A DNA stretch of 64,000 bases from Notospermus geniculatus (taxonomy: Eukaryota > Nemertea > Pilidiophora > Heteronemertea > Lineidae). Shown one piece after another: positions 11,353 to 21,129 of this stretch (its first letter is position 1; each line of letters starts with the position of its first letter). A program made the translations under genes and the position numbers. The stretch covers positions 62,001-126,000 of the forward strand of contig NMRB01000616.1 of assembly GCA_002633025.1 (NCBI GenBank). Reading direction: 5' to 3'. The notes below the pieces were generated by a model. It worked only from the letters and a program-made list of their open reading frames with translations, searched no databases and was not told where the DNA came from.

Positions 11353-12276
11353 TTATATTATAATCCAATCATTCGAATCGAAAATAAAATGTTTTATTCG
11401 AACTCTATTCAAATGTATATCATAACTGATCCGATTTTCCCTCACACAGGATGGAGAACAGAACCCAATTTTCACGACACCGATTCGGTTCCAGTTTGGG
11501 GGCCTGGTTTTGTTCCTATAGAATACGCTTAGAAAATTATGAACTATTTTACATATCAGAATCGGTGACTGCCTACTTTTGACAACTTTCATGTTAAACT
11601 TTTCCCCTTGGTATACGACAATGTAGACAGAAAAACCTCTCAAACAATCTTCAACGACCTCTTGAGAATAAATAGGCGTAATAGGAGATTCGCCCCTTTC
11701 AAGACTTTTCCAAATTGTGTAAAACTGATGCGGTTTGAATTCAGTCGTAGCATTGTCGAAGTTAAAATCACAATCAACATAGTCTGACAATGGGATTGTC
11801 ATTTCAACTTCTTCATAATTTGACAAATAATTTGTACAATTTAGAGCCCCATGATTGATTACAACAATTTTTGTTATCCGAGTGGGGTCTGAAACACCCA
11901 ACGACCCGAAGCATTTTGCGTCTAACAAAATTCCGAACGGTTTCCATGTTAAACAGAACGCACTAACTCGGTCCATTTTAACAAATTCGTGGTAATGTGC
12001 GATGTTGACGTGGAAATCGTTAAATTTTTTATCTTTCTTTTCTCGATAGAGCTGTAATAGGTGCATCATATCTAAAAATTTACTATAGAATGGATTAGCC
12101 ACACCTTGAACTATATAGTCATCCAGAAGATCCGTGTTGACGGCCAACCGTGATCTAGAAAAAATTAAGGGGTGGTTAAAATTCTTATTTTCCAAGTCAA
12201 AATTAGATGTCGATTCATGTATATGCGGCATAAAAATGTCTCCGCTTTTATCCGAACCCATGATGCCGGTATTCAT
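11353..12276 (-). CDS. Unknown 307-aa viral protein, only intact copy
   Basis: Start taken at the ATG at 12276 (an in-frame GTG precedes it). The 307-residue globular protein has no signal peptide or membrane segment. It is rich in aromatic and beta-type stretches, with a central WKPFGILLDAKCFG region and a C-terminal block RISYDIHLNRVRIKHFIFDSN. I recognise no family. Its size would fit a capsid triplex or nuclear-egress type subunit, but that is only a guess from length and context. In the right arm only the last 43 or so codons survive (59272-59404) after an ambiguous base, so this left copy is the sole complete version in the window. Confidence 0.6.
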   Translation of the reverse strand: MNTGIMGSDKSGDIFMPHIHESTSNFDLENKNFNHPLIFSRSRLAVNTDLLDDYIVQGVANPFYSKFLDMMHLLQLYREKKDKKFNDFHVNIAHYHEFVKMDRVSAFCLTWKPFGILLDAKCFGSLGVSDPTRITKIVVINHGALNCTNYLSNYEEVEMTIPLSDYVDCDFNFDNATTEFKPHQFYTIWKSLERGESPITPIYSQEVVEDCLRGFSVYIVVYQGEKFNMKVVKSRQSPILICKIVHNFLSVFYRNKTRPPNWNRIGVVKIGFCSPSCVRENRISYDIHLNRVRIKHFIFDSNDWIII

Positions 12277-12558
12277 CACAGGTGGGGGAATTCGATTTCA
12301 TGATTAAATACTTTTGAAAATTATTTGCAAAACCGGGATTTCAGAGAACTGTCAAGGATCCTTTGGGCCAATGCTCATTGTCATTCAAATCAACCTTTCG
12401 TTGTGTATTCAGGTGACCTTTACCCACTTGAAGATGGCGCCAACCGACATCGTGCCTGTACAAAACATAACGGGGCGATGTGCATGAAATGTAGGATGTG
12501 GGAGATTTGACTTTACGCTTGAAAATACCAGGTGCTTTCACCTATGACAAGACATTAT

Positions 12559-14463
12559 TCACTTCCTTCTTAGAATTACACCTCTCATATCCTTAATAAA
12601 ACTACAGATGATTGATTTCGTGTACAAACCGTCGAAAATTTGATCAAAATTTAACGTTCTATTGCACATTTCCAACTGCGTTGTTTCGATCAAATGAATA
12701 TTTATGAAAATGGACAAGAATTTTGTAATGAATGTTAACGTACGCTGGGTCATCGTATAATCCACGAATTGCCCAGTGGTATCATAAGTTGAAACCATGC
12801 CAAAAATTCTGTGTATCAATGCATTCCACATAGACGACAATTCGTTCATGTCGTTGTATATTTTTGGCACTTCGGCTTTAAGGGAGCTGTTCATAAAGGT
12901 CACGTCAGAATCTGAATTTTCAGCCGCACAGTCAATAATCACATGATCGTACTGATGAAGTTTTTGGATACATTGTTCACGTGAAATTGAAGACGTTATA
13001 TCAGGCGGATAACGTAATGCAACATTTTCATTCTGTAAAGAGTTCAATCTAATTTCTTGGCTTCGAACTTGTTTTTCTAGGTCTTGAATTTGCTTGATTC
13101 GTGATTTTTCAGCCTTCCGTAGTTCGACCAGTTCTTTGCGCTGATTTTGAATGCAACTTTGTGTTAGGAGTGAGTATTGAGTTAACCTCTCTTGCATTTT
13201 TTGTTCCTGATTAATACTTATATTATACTTATATCTTTGGAGCAAAGACGACGAGATTTTTCTTGACGTATCGGCTGTGGTTTCGTGTTCTCCGCCCAAT
13301 GAGGAAGGGTGACTTTGACGTTGAAAGTAGTTTGCGATGTCGTCGGCTTCGCCTAAAAACTTCCGTAACATTTTCAAATGGTCCGGTTGACCTTGTAATG
13401 TAGATTTCCGTATATCTAAGAAGCACTGTAGTTCCTTGTCACTATATCGAAGATTATTTTCCTTGATGAAATTCTTTAGTTCACGTTTGACCCCTTCATC
13501 TTCATTACGATCAGAAACATTTTTATCTGAATTATGTCTGGGATGTTTAGTGTTTATAATAATTTTTGTCGGGATGCAGTTTGCTCGGACGGTTCGTAAA
13601 TGTAGATTTATTTTCTCGAGAACAATTTTTTCCCAACGATGCACATGTTGAAGAGGTGAATACACTGTGCATGTAGTTTCCATCGTAGCTTCATCATTTT
13701 TAAAAACGTTCCCGGTATCTTTTGGAGTTAATACGACTTGACATTCTTTGTAAGAGAAAAAATCAAGTTGGTTGTTTGTTTTCAATGACATACCACAGAA
13801 ATTCCCTCTTTCCATGTCAAAGACAACCACGGCATCACCGAAGGCGGGTATGCTATCCAAATCTAATTTTTGGACGTTAATAAATTGCCGTAGATGTGTA
13901 AGTATATCTTTCAAAGAGCCACCTGATTCACAATATCTCTTATCATTTTGAATACCTGTTGATGTTGAATACGGCACCGTGCCAATTACCATGAACCAAT
14001 CTAATGACCTTTCGAACAAACGTTGGAGTATTCCGACATGTTCATTACAGCCTTCGAAAACCATATGTCTCAAAGTAAGAATCATTTGTTTTTCCCATAA
14101 ATCGAACAAAATAAGCTCATCTGTAATTTCACTTGAACCAAGCGCACCTTTGGCGTGTGTAAAGTATTCTTTCCAATCATCGTATAGGATCTTCGGTGTT
14201 AGATTGTACAATATGACGTTTAGTATATGTTGGTACAAGATATTCAACACTGACATGCTCCTTTTAAAGTCTTCGTAGACAAGTTTACCCGGACAGGAGA
14301 AACCATGACCAAACAATATGTCTATTAACTGTGATGAAAAACGGGTAGGGTGTATTACATTGTAACTGCTCACAGATGATGGGCATATCATTTTTTGCAA
14401 ACATTGTCTAATGCGTTTTTCTTGGATTTTGTGACAATAAATGGACGTGAATAATAAATCCAT
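12559..14463 (-). CDS. 634-aa coiled-coil protein, left copy (portal candidate)
   Basis: Large conserved protein present as a full-length copy in both repeat arms (the other is 56552-58456), same length, about 95% identical by eye. The N-terminal two thirds look globular. Residues about 425-500 form a charged heptad-like coiled coil (QNQRKELVELRKAEKSRIKQ and following), and a hydrophobic helical C-terminal region ends in RRK. The overall length, and a leucine-zipper-like helix in the last third, resemble herpesvirus portal proteins (UL6 family, about 600-700 aa). I see no diagnostic motif, so this remains a candidate assignment. Maintenance of both reading frames, while neighbours decayed, suggests constraint or recent duplication. 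Confidence 0.6.
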   Translation of the reverse strand: MDLLFTSIYCHKIQEKRIRQCLQKMICPSSVSSYNVIHPTRFSSQLIDILFGHGFSCPGKLVYEDFKRSMSVLNILYQHILNVILYNLTPKILYDDWKEYFTHAKGALGSSEITDELILFDLWEKQMILTLRHMVFEGCNEHVGILQRLFERSLDWFMVIGTVPYSTSTGIQNDKRYCESGGSLKDILTHLRQFINVQKLDLDSIPAFGDAVVVFDMERGNFCGMSLKTNNQLDFFSYKECQVVLTPKDTGNVFKNDEATMETTCTVYSPLQHVHRWEKIVLEKINLHLRTVRANCIPTKIIINTKHPRHNSDKNVSDRNEDEGVKRELKNFIKENNLRYSDKELQCFLDIRKSTLQGQPDHLKMLRKFLGEADDIANYFQRQSHPSSLGGEHETTADTSRKISSSLLQRYKYNISINQEQKMQERLTQYSLLTQSCIQNQRKELVELRKAEKSRIKQIQDLEKQVRSQEIRLNSLQNENVALRYPPDITSSISREQCIQKLHQYDHVIIDCAAENSDSDVTFMNSSLKAEVPKIYNDMNELSSMWNALIHRIFGMVSTYDTTGQFVDYTMTQRTLTFITKFLSIFINIHLIETTQLEMCNRTLNFDQIFDGLYTKSIICSFIKDMRGVILRRK

Positions 14464-16211
14464 ATTTTAACTGATGAGTGTGTATTATCCGATGTTAAAT
14501 ATTTTTTTGAAACAGAATGGTCCTGAACCGGTCAACAAGAGTTGACTCCCAATGATTTCCACCGCCGTGAAAATGGAAATTCCGATTTCCACCTCCGGCT
14601 TCTGAGTATGTGCAGTACGCTACCTTTGGTCGTGCAAACCGCACAGCAGGTAGGATGTCAAAGCGAAAAGTGAAAGAAGGGAAAAATCCGGGCTACAAAT
14701 GTACCAAATGCTATGGATTTGTGTTTACATGCCTAGTCATGAGTACTCTGGACTGATTTCTTACTACCGAGGATAAAGTATCTATACTATAAAAAGGGAA
14801 AGGCCAAATTTTTGTGATGGGTAAACTCGAAAACTACCGCACGACCTGCGTGACACTTAGTACCAGCGGGAAGCCAAACTTGCGACACGGACTAGGTTTT
14901 TAGCGAGTTCGTTCTTGAAAAAAATGTGCGAAAGTGGTACTTTTAAGCGTTTTTTGTTCGTTGCCGTGGGTTCCATTCCGTGCCTATGACGTCATTCCAT
15001 GGTGACGTCAGCCAATCACCGTCGTCCAACATCCTCATACGTCACAAATCAGCCCGTCATCGATACATAATATGACATTAGTCATTCAGTGATGACGTTA
15101 GTCATTCAGTGTGGACCATTTCAACGGCATTATTTGATGTTGGTACATGACGACGTCATATGTGTCGATGACGGGCTGATTTGTGACGTATGAGGATGTT
15201 GGACGACGCTGATTGGCGATACCAGGGAACTGGGTATCCCGTGACGTCATGGGCGGGGTTTCGAAACAGTGACGATATCGACGAAAGAATATACTAGTAG
15301 GTCATCGCCGCGGAAACATAGTATAAATGTCGTCACACCCAGTGCAACTGACGCTGATGTCGCTCGCCGCATCCCTGTGAACTGCAGCTGTCCCGCCGGT
15401 TTGTGATTTGGGACATCATTGTGAGTGGTGAATTCACTGGCCAGAATCTCATGATTCCTCGAATACCGCTTCTTCCAATTGACTGCCCATTCGAAGAGGA
15501 CTTTAGGAACGTCCTGCAGGGGGGACGCAATAAAATAGTGGACCGTAGGCCTAGGCCTAGCCGTTATTTTTAGCAGCGAGCGCCGAAATACCGGCGGGGG
15601 TCCGGGTGCTCCCCGGGGGAAATTTTAGAAAATAAAGTGCTTTTACGCCATTTTCCGGCATTTGAGAGCAAAATTGGACACTCTAGCCATGTATTGTAAT
15701 TAGTGCGGTTCATTATTGGTTTATTGGACATTTGGCAATGGTTTCGCTTGCAATTCCTGTCATTTGCAATGTCAATAAACAGGTCACAAGGACAGACCAT
15801 GTCCTCGGTAGGCCTAGAATCACCATGCTTCTTGTATGGACAGCTGGGGCCCTCCGGGTGGTGCTTACAATAGGAAAATCCGACCTGAAAATCCCCGTTC
15901 ACAACAAAAATAACTCCTTCTGCAACTAATCTTTAGGTTGGTATCAATCGAAATTCACCCGTCATTTGACGGGTACTTTGCTAGTAACCCATAAAATCCC
16001 CGAAATCGTGGGGAAATTGCGACTCGGTGAACACCGGTGGCGTCCATGCTGTTTTGACAATCAGCTGTCAGAACTTGCTCAACCAGTGATCGCGTAGTAA
16101 ATTCCATAGTAATGACGTCACGTCATGATTGACAGACACTCATTCATCTCGTTTTGAGACGGGTGTAGCGCGGGAAAATGAAAATGAGGCTGTCTCGCTC
16201 GTCCGAGCGGT
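14464..16211. other. Non-coding junction of repeat arm and unique region
   Basis: No supported gene. Up to about 14775 it still matches the right arm. Beyond that it is unique and contains the long palindrome at 15011-15218, many TGACGT/ACGTCA (CRE-like) sites between 14985 and 15245, and, from about 15990, the start of the tandem-duplicated module. Confidence 0.6.
15011..15218. repeat. Long palindrome with CRE-like sites
   Basis: A left arm at 15011-15065 and a right arm at 15163-15218 are reverse complements over about 55 bp with very few mismatches (shared core caacatcctcatacgtcac). The loop of about 97 bp contains a short direct repeat of gtcattcagtg. TGACGT or ACGTCA occurs repeatedly in and around the structure. 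It could be a replication-origin-like palindrome, a regulatory element or a fold-back MITE; sequence alone does not decide. Confidence 0.8.
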
Positions 16212-17219
16212 TCAGGACCACCCTAATTCATAGAAATCATGTCCTCTGTCTTGTCTCTTTATGAGAACAAAATACTTAAGAATTCGCTCAATATTAAAAA
16301 TAACATTATTCACTTTTAAATGAGCATTGTTTAAAAATCCCACATGAGCCAAATTGGAAACTCTAATGATATCGTACCCACTAGAAAAGAGTTCTTCAGG
16401 TAAATTTGTAATTTCAAAATCATAAATCGTAGGAAACAAATTAATGTTATCAACTGTCTCAACATCAACAATTTCATTGACGAGTTTGTTGTGTCTATCC
16501 ATAAGACAAATAAGGCAGAGCTTTGGGAAACCAAACTCAACGGAATTAGTTTGTCTGATTTCATCGTAAAACGTTTCCATAGAATGTAGAAACTGTTGGC
16601 ATTTTTGTCGGTCTTCGGACCATTTTTGGCAAATAAATGATTTTGGTAATACAGCAGGGCCCAGACCGCTGTATGTTTTCTGCCCATCAACATTATCAAT
16701 CTGTATTCGTTCGAATAGGCAATGAGGTTCCTCACATTTCGTGTTGTAAATTACATCCAACATCATATGAAGTTTTTCTAAATCATAATCAATACCGAAC
16801 CCAATAGCACTCGTTAAAACAGAGTTTACTACACTTTGTTTACTTGGATTTAAAATGATACTCAGATCTTGGAAATCATACTTGTATATAAACTGGTTAA
16901 AATTGCGATGTAAATCATCGATAAAAAAAGACAGGCCATCCACATCCATAACACAGTGTGACTTTCCGTTTAATGTCTCTTCATCAAATATTCGCAATAA
17001 CTTAGTCAGTAAATCGTCTGTTGCCAAGCATTCTGGTTTATCGTCGTTCTTTTTTTCCCCCCCGTTGCTGTGTTCTAATTGTAGAAAATGAAAAACGGGA
17101 TCTACATTTTGCATTACTGTCAGTCGATCGCCGTGCATTTTTGATAGATACGTATAACCGACGTTGGTTCCGTCCAAAAATCGCAGAGCTTTCTGGAAGT
17201 TTTCATCTTCTGAACACAT
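16212..17219 (-). CDS. Unknown 335-aa viral protein, copy A
   Basis: The ATG at 17219 gives MCSEDENF, the same start as copy B; the TTG further upstream is ignored. The 335-residue soluble protein contains several cysteine pairs, including NTKCEEPHC and CLICLMDRH, that could bind zinc. I do not recognise the family. It is transcribed divergently from the eIF1A gene across a spacer of about 290 bp and lies beside the capsid gene, so a structural or assembly role is possible but unproven. The C-terminal residues differ from copy B (LGWS versus VKSGLEP) because the duplication boundary falls at the stop. It keeps an open frame. Confidence 0.65.
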   Translation of the reverse strand: MCSEDENFQKALRFLDGTNVGYTYLSKMHGDRLTVMQNVDPVFHFLQLEHSNGGEKKNDDKPECLATDDLLTKLLRIFDEETLNGKSHCVMDVDGLSFFIDDLHRNFNQFIYKYDFQDLSIILNPSKQSVVNSVLTSAIGFGIDYDLEKLHMMLDVIYNTKCEEPHCLFERIQIDNVDGQKTYSGLGPAVLPKSFICQKWSEDRQKCQQFLHSMETFYDEIRQTNSVEFGFPKLCLICLMDRHNKLVNEIVDVETVDNINLFPTIYDFEITNLPEELFSSGYDIIRVSNLAHVGFLNNAHLKVNNVIFNIERILKYFVLIKRQDRGHDFYELGWS

Positions 17220-17452
17220 CTTCAAATAAACGCATATTTCCCAGCTGTCAAATAAAAATGATTTAAACTGAAGGTGTTAACATGCACTGGGGGTGGCTTT
17301 GACGAATAGGAAGGAACGATAACATACCACTGTTTATCATAGTGTTTGTACAGCAACCTCCAACAGACGACCATATTAGCGGTCGGGGGGTAAAGCAACC
17401 ACTCTTTATGGCACCTTCGCTGATTATACCTATACCTTCAGTTTGTGTCTAG

Positions 17453-17460
17453 TATATAAG
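17453..17460 (+). promoter_or_regulatory. TATA box of eIF1A copy A
   Basis: TATATAAG about 54 bp before the ATG, conserved at the same place in copy B. It gives room for a short leader and indicates RNA polymerase II-type promoter use by the viral gene. Confidence 0.6.
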
Positions 17461-17513
17461 TCGTAAAAACAATTCACATTTACTGATCGTCATACGAATT
17501 ACATCAATCACGA

Positions 17514-17888
17514 ATGAAGAAAACATCGAGAAAAAAATCTTCCGCGGGAAAGAGCGCCATGGCCATGGATATGTTACAATTTAAGCAAGACTCCGCATCT
17601 CAACAGTACGCTAAGATTATAAAATTCACAGGATCTGGATTCTTGAATGCATTTTGCGAGGATGGCAATACAAGACGTTCCAAAATTCGCGGAAGTTTGA
17701 AAAACTGCAGACTGAATATAGGCGATGTAATTTTGGTAAGTCTGCGGGATTTCGAGGACACCTGTGACGTCTTATGTAAATACGATCCTTGCTATATCCC
17801 TGACCTCGATATGTCTGACCTACTGCGCCAAAAACTGACTGATGATGAATTTTATGTAAATGAGCAAGAAGTCATCGTCGTTGTCTAA
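17514..17888 (+). CDS. Viral eIF1A homologue, copy A
   Basis: 124-aa homologue of eukaryotic translation initiation factor 1A, which binds the 40S A site and promotes scanning and start-codon selection. A basic, Lys/Ser-rich N-terminal tail (residues 1-15) precedes an OB fold at about 30-100. The fold shows the family pattern QYAKIIKFTGSGFLNAFCEDG, then KIRGSLK, then DVILVSLRDFED and DVLCKY. The C-terminal tail is short and ends EVIVVV, having lost the acidic character of the cellular tail that contacts eIF5B. The gene is intronless, unlike most animal versions. It lies 8 bp from the tail-to-tail capsid fragment. Assignment to the family is secure; function in a virus is inferred. Confidence 0.9.
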   Translation: MKKTSRKKSSAGKSAMAMDMLQFKQDSASQQYAKIIKFTGSGFLNAFCEDGNTRRSKIRGSLKNCRLNIGDVILVSLRDFEDTCDVLCKYDPCYIPDLDMSDLLRQKLTDDEFYVNEQEVIVVV

Positions 17889-17896
17889 GGAGCTGT

Positions 17897-19040
17897 CTAT
17901 GTGTACGGTTTGGCTAAAGCTGAACCGAAGTCATATTTTCCAAGTATTTTATGAGGTGAACAGATTACATACTCCCCGTTACGCGAAAAGTAATATTCAT
18001 GGAGATGATCTAGTATCTTGAAATTATTTGCGTTTCGTTTCACATGATGATTATCGAATTTACCATGAATAAAATCCTCTTTAATTTGATGACAAGTGAA
18101 AATAAATCGTGGAAATGAAACACCCAGCACTTTACAAGGATCATTCTCAAGATGCCCACGTTTGCACAAGCTCACATTTTTTCCTTCCTGTGAAATTTTT
18201 TTGGTGTAAAGATTGTAGTCGTTAATTACGGAATCGAGGAAACCACCAAGAGTTTGTTTTGTGATCTCCTGACGTTGGTCGGGAGGGGAAAAATAGGCAC
18301 TGATAACCTCTATTTCTGGACAGCGAACGAAGACTTCGTTTTGTTTCACAGCTGGTATCCTACGGTACAATCTGTCGAAGAGACTGTATTTTTGAGACGC
18401 CCAAGGGTTTGTGGTGGCTATGTTTGGCATGTGCGCATTATCAGGATCTGGAATACTGTGGTTGTACATGATGTCCTCTGGATTTTTATTGTAGGAATAT
18501 GAGTAAATGGTGGATCTGCCTCGAGGGTTCAACGGCTATGTTTCACAGCTGGTATCCTACGGTACAATCTGTCGAAGAGACTGTATTTTTGAGACGCCCA
18601 AGGGTTTGTAGTGGCTATATTTGGCATGTGCGCATTATCAGGATCCGGAATACTGTGGTTGTACATGATGTCCTCTGGATTTTTATTGTAGGAATATGAG
18701 TAAATGGTGGATCTGCCTCGAGGGTTCAACGGCTTTGTATAGAAATTAAAATTTTGCATAACTGGAGCTATTACAGGAACGCTGTATGTCTTTTTATGTC
18801 CGTTTTGATGGTCTTGAGTATTTGGCGAAGCATTAGTGATATTTTTTTTCCCAAGATATTTCCTTATCGCAGAATTGAACAGTCGACGACATTTTTCTTG
18901 ATATGATGTCGTCATCTTCCCATTCAAGTCAATAATGTCACAAGTCATATCAGAAACAACGGATTTCAGAACGGCATTTGGAAATAATATTGTACCGGAA
19001 GATATGCTATTGTCCATCAACCCTACTTTAATTGTTGTGC
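17897..19040 (-). pseudogene. Major capsid protein 3' fragment (duplicated, broken)
   Basis: Duplicate of the last 330 or so codons of the 21130-25278 gene. The 5' side ends at the duplication junction near 19040. Inside it, a 197-bp stretch is repeated in tandem (18344-18540 and 18541-18737). Because 197 is not a multiple of 3, the frame is broken, which is why two overlapping ORFs appear here. No start codon of the parental gene is included. It is an inert by-product of the module duplication. Confidence 0.85.
18344..18737. repeat. 197-bp tandem repeat inside capsid fragment
   Basis: The two copies begin tttcacagctggtatcc (18345 and 18541) and end in gagggttcaacggct. They are absent from the intact gene and cause the frameshift in the fragment. 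Confidence 0.9.
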
Positions 19041-19418
19041 TATATGTCCTACGGTATAGCACACAACATGGGGACATAGAATACCTTTTCAGCGACAACT
19101 CTATTATGAACATTCCACTTATCAACCACATCCCCTTGTAGAAATAGGGAAAATTCGGACTTAGAAAATGTTTTCCACACAGAAGGGACGATGTGGTAAG
19201 TGGGAGTTCCCCACCCCACTAAAATCACCGAAATCATGGGGGAATCGCGACTTGGTGAACACAGGTGGCGTCCATGTGGTTTTGGTTATCATCATTCTGT
19301 CAGAACTTGCTCAATCAGTAACTGCGTTGTAAATTCCACAGTATTGACGACATGATTGACAGACGCTCATTCATTTCGTTTTGAGACGGGCATAGCGCAG
19401 GAAATGAAAACGAGACTG

Positions 19419-20429
19419 TCACGGTTCGAGACCACTTTTTACCTCATAGAAATCATGTCCTCTGTCTTGTCTCTTTATAAGAACAAAATACTTGAGAATT
19501 CGCTCAATATTGAAAATAACATTATTCACTTTTAAATGAGCATTGTTTAAAAAGCCCACATGAGCCAAATTGGAAACTCTAATGATATCGTACCCACTAG
19601 AAAATAGTTCTGCAGGTAAATTTGTAATTTCAAAATCATAAATCGTAGGAAACAAATTAATGTTATCAACTGTCTCAACATCAACAATTTCATTGACGAG
19701 TTTGTTGTGTCTATCCATAAGACAAATAAGGCAGAGCTTTGGGAAACCAAACTCCAGAGAATTAGTCTGTTTGATTTCAGCGTAAAACGTTTCCACAGAA
19801 TGTAGAAACTGTTGGCATTTTTGTCCCTCTTCGGACCATTTGTGGCAAAAAAATGATCTTGGTAATACAGCAGGGCCCAGACTTCTGTATGTTTTCCACC
19901 CATCAACATTATCAACCTGTATTCGTTCGAATAGGCAATGAGGTTCCTCACATTTCGTGTTGTAAATTACATCCAACATCATATGAAGATTTTCTAAATC
20001 ATAATCTATACCGAACCCAATCGTGCTCGTTAAAACAGAGTTTATTAGAGCTTGTTTACTTGGATTTAAAATGATACTCAGATCTTGGAAATCGTACTTA
20101 TATATAAACTGGTTGAAATTGCGATGTAAATCATCGATAAAAAAAGACAGACCATCCACATCCATAGCACAATGTGACTTTCCGTTTAATGTATCTTCGT
20201 CAAATATTCGCATTAACTTTGTCAGTAAATCGTCTGTTACCAAGTATTTTGTGTCTTTCTCTTGTTTTCCCCCGTTACTGTGTTCTAATTGTAGAAAATG
20301 AAAAACGGGGTCTATATTTTGCATCACAGTCAATCGATTCCCGTGCAGTTTTGATAAATACGTATAGCCAACATTGGTTCCGTCCAAAAATCGCAGAGCT
20401 TTTTGGAAGTTTTCATCTTCTGAACACAT
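19419..20429 (-). CDS. Unknown 336-aa viral protein, copy B
   Basis: Second copy of the 16212-17219 protein, with the same MCSEDENF start, about 90% identical and fully open. It retains the NTKCEEPHC and CLICLMDRH cysteine pairs. Divergent from eIF1A copy B, with the same geometry as copy A. This unit is linked to the complete capsid gene, so it is probably the ancestral copy. Function unknown. Confidence 0.7.
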   Translation of the reverse strand: MCSEDENFQKALRFLDGTNVGYTYLSKLHGNRLTVMQNIDPVFHFLQLEHSNGGKQEKDTKYLVTDDLLTKLMRIFDEDTLNGKSHCAMDVDGLSFFIDDLHRNFNQFIYKYDFQDLSIILNPSKQALINSVLTSTIGFGIDYDLENLHMMLDVIYNTKCEEPHCLFERIQVDNVDGWKTYRSLGPAVLPRSFFCHKWSEEGQKCQQFLHSVETFYAEIKQTNSLEFGFPKLCLICLMDRHNKLVNEIVDVETVDNINLFPTIYDFEITNLPAELFSSGYDIIRVSNLAHVGFLNNAHLKVNNVIFNIERILKYFVLIKRQDRGHDFYEVKSGLEP

Positions 20430-20646
20430 ACCCTAATAATACAAAGTCAATAAACGTTTAGTCAAATAAACTTCATTTAAACTGAAGGTGTTAACATACA
20501 CGGGGGTTAGGCCTTTGACGAATATGATAACATACCAGTGGTCGGTACAGCAACCTCCAATACGTGACCATATTAGCGCTTGGAGGGTAACAACCGCTCT
20601 GGATGATACATGTACCTTCGCTGGTTATACCCTAGTGTGGGCCTAG

Positions 20647-20654
20647 TATATAAG
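20647..20654 (+). promoter_or_regulatory. TATA box of eIF1A copy B
   Basis: TATATAAG preceded by cctag as in copy A, about 70 bp before the ATG at 20723. Confidence 0.6.
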
Positions 20655-20722
20655 TCGTATAAATTTATCAAGGAACATACCTACTGACTGTTATACGAAC
20701 TGCATCAAATAATATATCACAA

Positions 20723-21121
20723 ATGAAGAAAACATCAAGGAAAAACTCGTCCTCGTTAAGGAAAAAGTCGTCTTCGAAAAGTAGAGCCATGGTTTGGGAT
20801 AAGTTGCAATTTAAACAAGACTCAGCATCTCAACAGTATGCTAAGATTATGAAATTCACAGGGTCTGGATTCTTGAACGCATTTTGCGAGGATGGCAAAA
20901 CCAGACGTTCCAAAATTCGTGGAAGTTTGAAAAACTGCAGAATGAATATAGGCGATGTAATTTTGATAAGTCTGCGGGATTTTGAGGACACATGTGATGT
21001 CTTATGCAAATACGATCCTTGCTATATCTCTGATCTCGATATGTCTGACCTACTGCGCCAAAAATTGACTGATGATGTGTTATATGCTGATGATGAGCAA
21101 GAAGACATTGTCGACGTCTGA
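20723..21121 (+). CDS. Viral eIF1A homologue, copy B
   Basis: 132-aa eIF1A homologue and probably the parental copy, being next to the intact capsid gene. The N-terminal tail is longer and Lys/Ser-rich. The OB-fold motifs are as in copy A (QYAKIMKFTGSGFLNAFCEDG, KIRGSLK, DVILISLRDFED, DVLCKY). Its C-terminus, DEQEDIVDV, is acidic and resembles the short acidic end of cellular eIF1A that docks on eIF5B, whereas copy A has lost this. The stop is 8 bp from the convergent capsid stop. Intronless, with a TATA box upstream. The gene is of cellular origin; a role in favouring viral translation is inferred. Confidence 0.9.
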   Translation: MKKTSRKNSSSLRKKSSSKSRAMVWDKLQFKQDSASQQYAKIMKFTGSGFLNAFCEDGKTRRSKIRGSLKNCRMNIGDVILISLRDFEDTCDVLCKYDPCYISDLDMSDLLRQKLTDDVLYADDEQEDIVDV

Positions 21122-21129
21122 GGAGCTGT

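Larger units (their letters stand above)
1..14775 (-). repeat. Left arm of viral inverted repeat (interrupted by transposon)
   Basis: Bases 1-33 and 7342 to about 14775 match, as reverse complement, the segment from about 56230 to 62790. Shared content in order outward from the unique region: 634-aa gene, remnant or full 307-aa gene, UL32-like gene, basic repeat protein, 44-aa micro-ORF. The match runs off the window start, so the outer boundary is unseen. The inner boundary lies near 14775, where the text after the sequence gtcatgagtactctggactg diverges. Inverted repeats bracketing a unique segment are typical herpesvirus architecture. The arms have diverged by deletions, duplications and insertions, so they are no longer being equalised by viral replication. 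Confidence 0.85.

Noticed and set aside
13979-14278. 99-aa plus-strand ORF opposite the 634-aa gene (also in the right arm)
   Set aside because: It is an antisense shadow conserved only because the sense gene is conserved.
18254-18699. Two near-identical plus-strand ORFs with valine-rich ends
   Set aside because: They are antisense readings of the 197-bp tandem repeat inside the capsid fragment.
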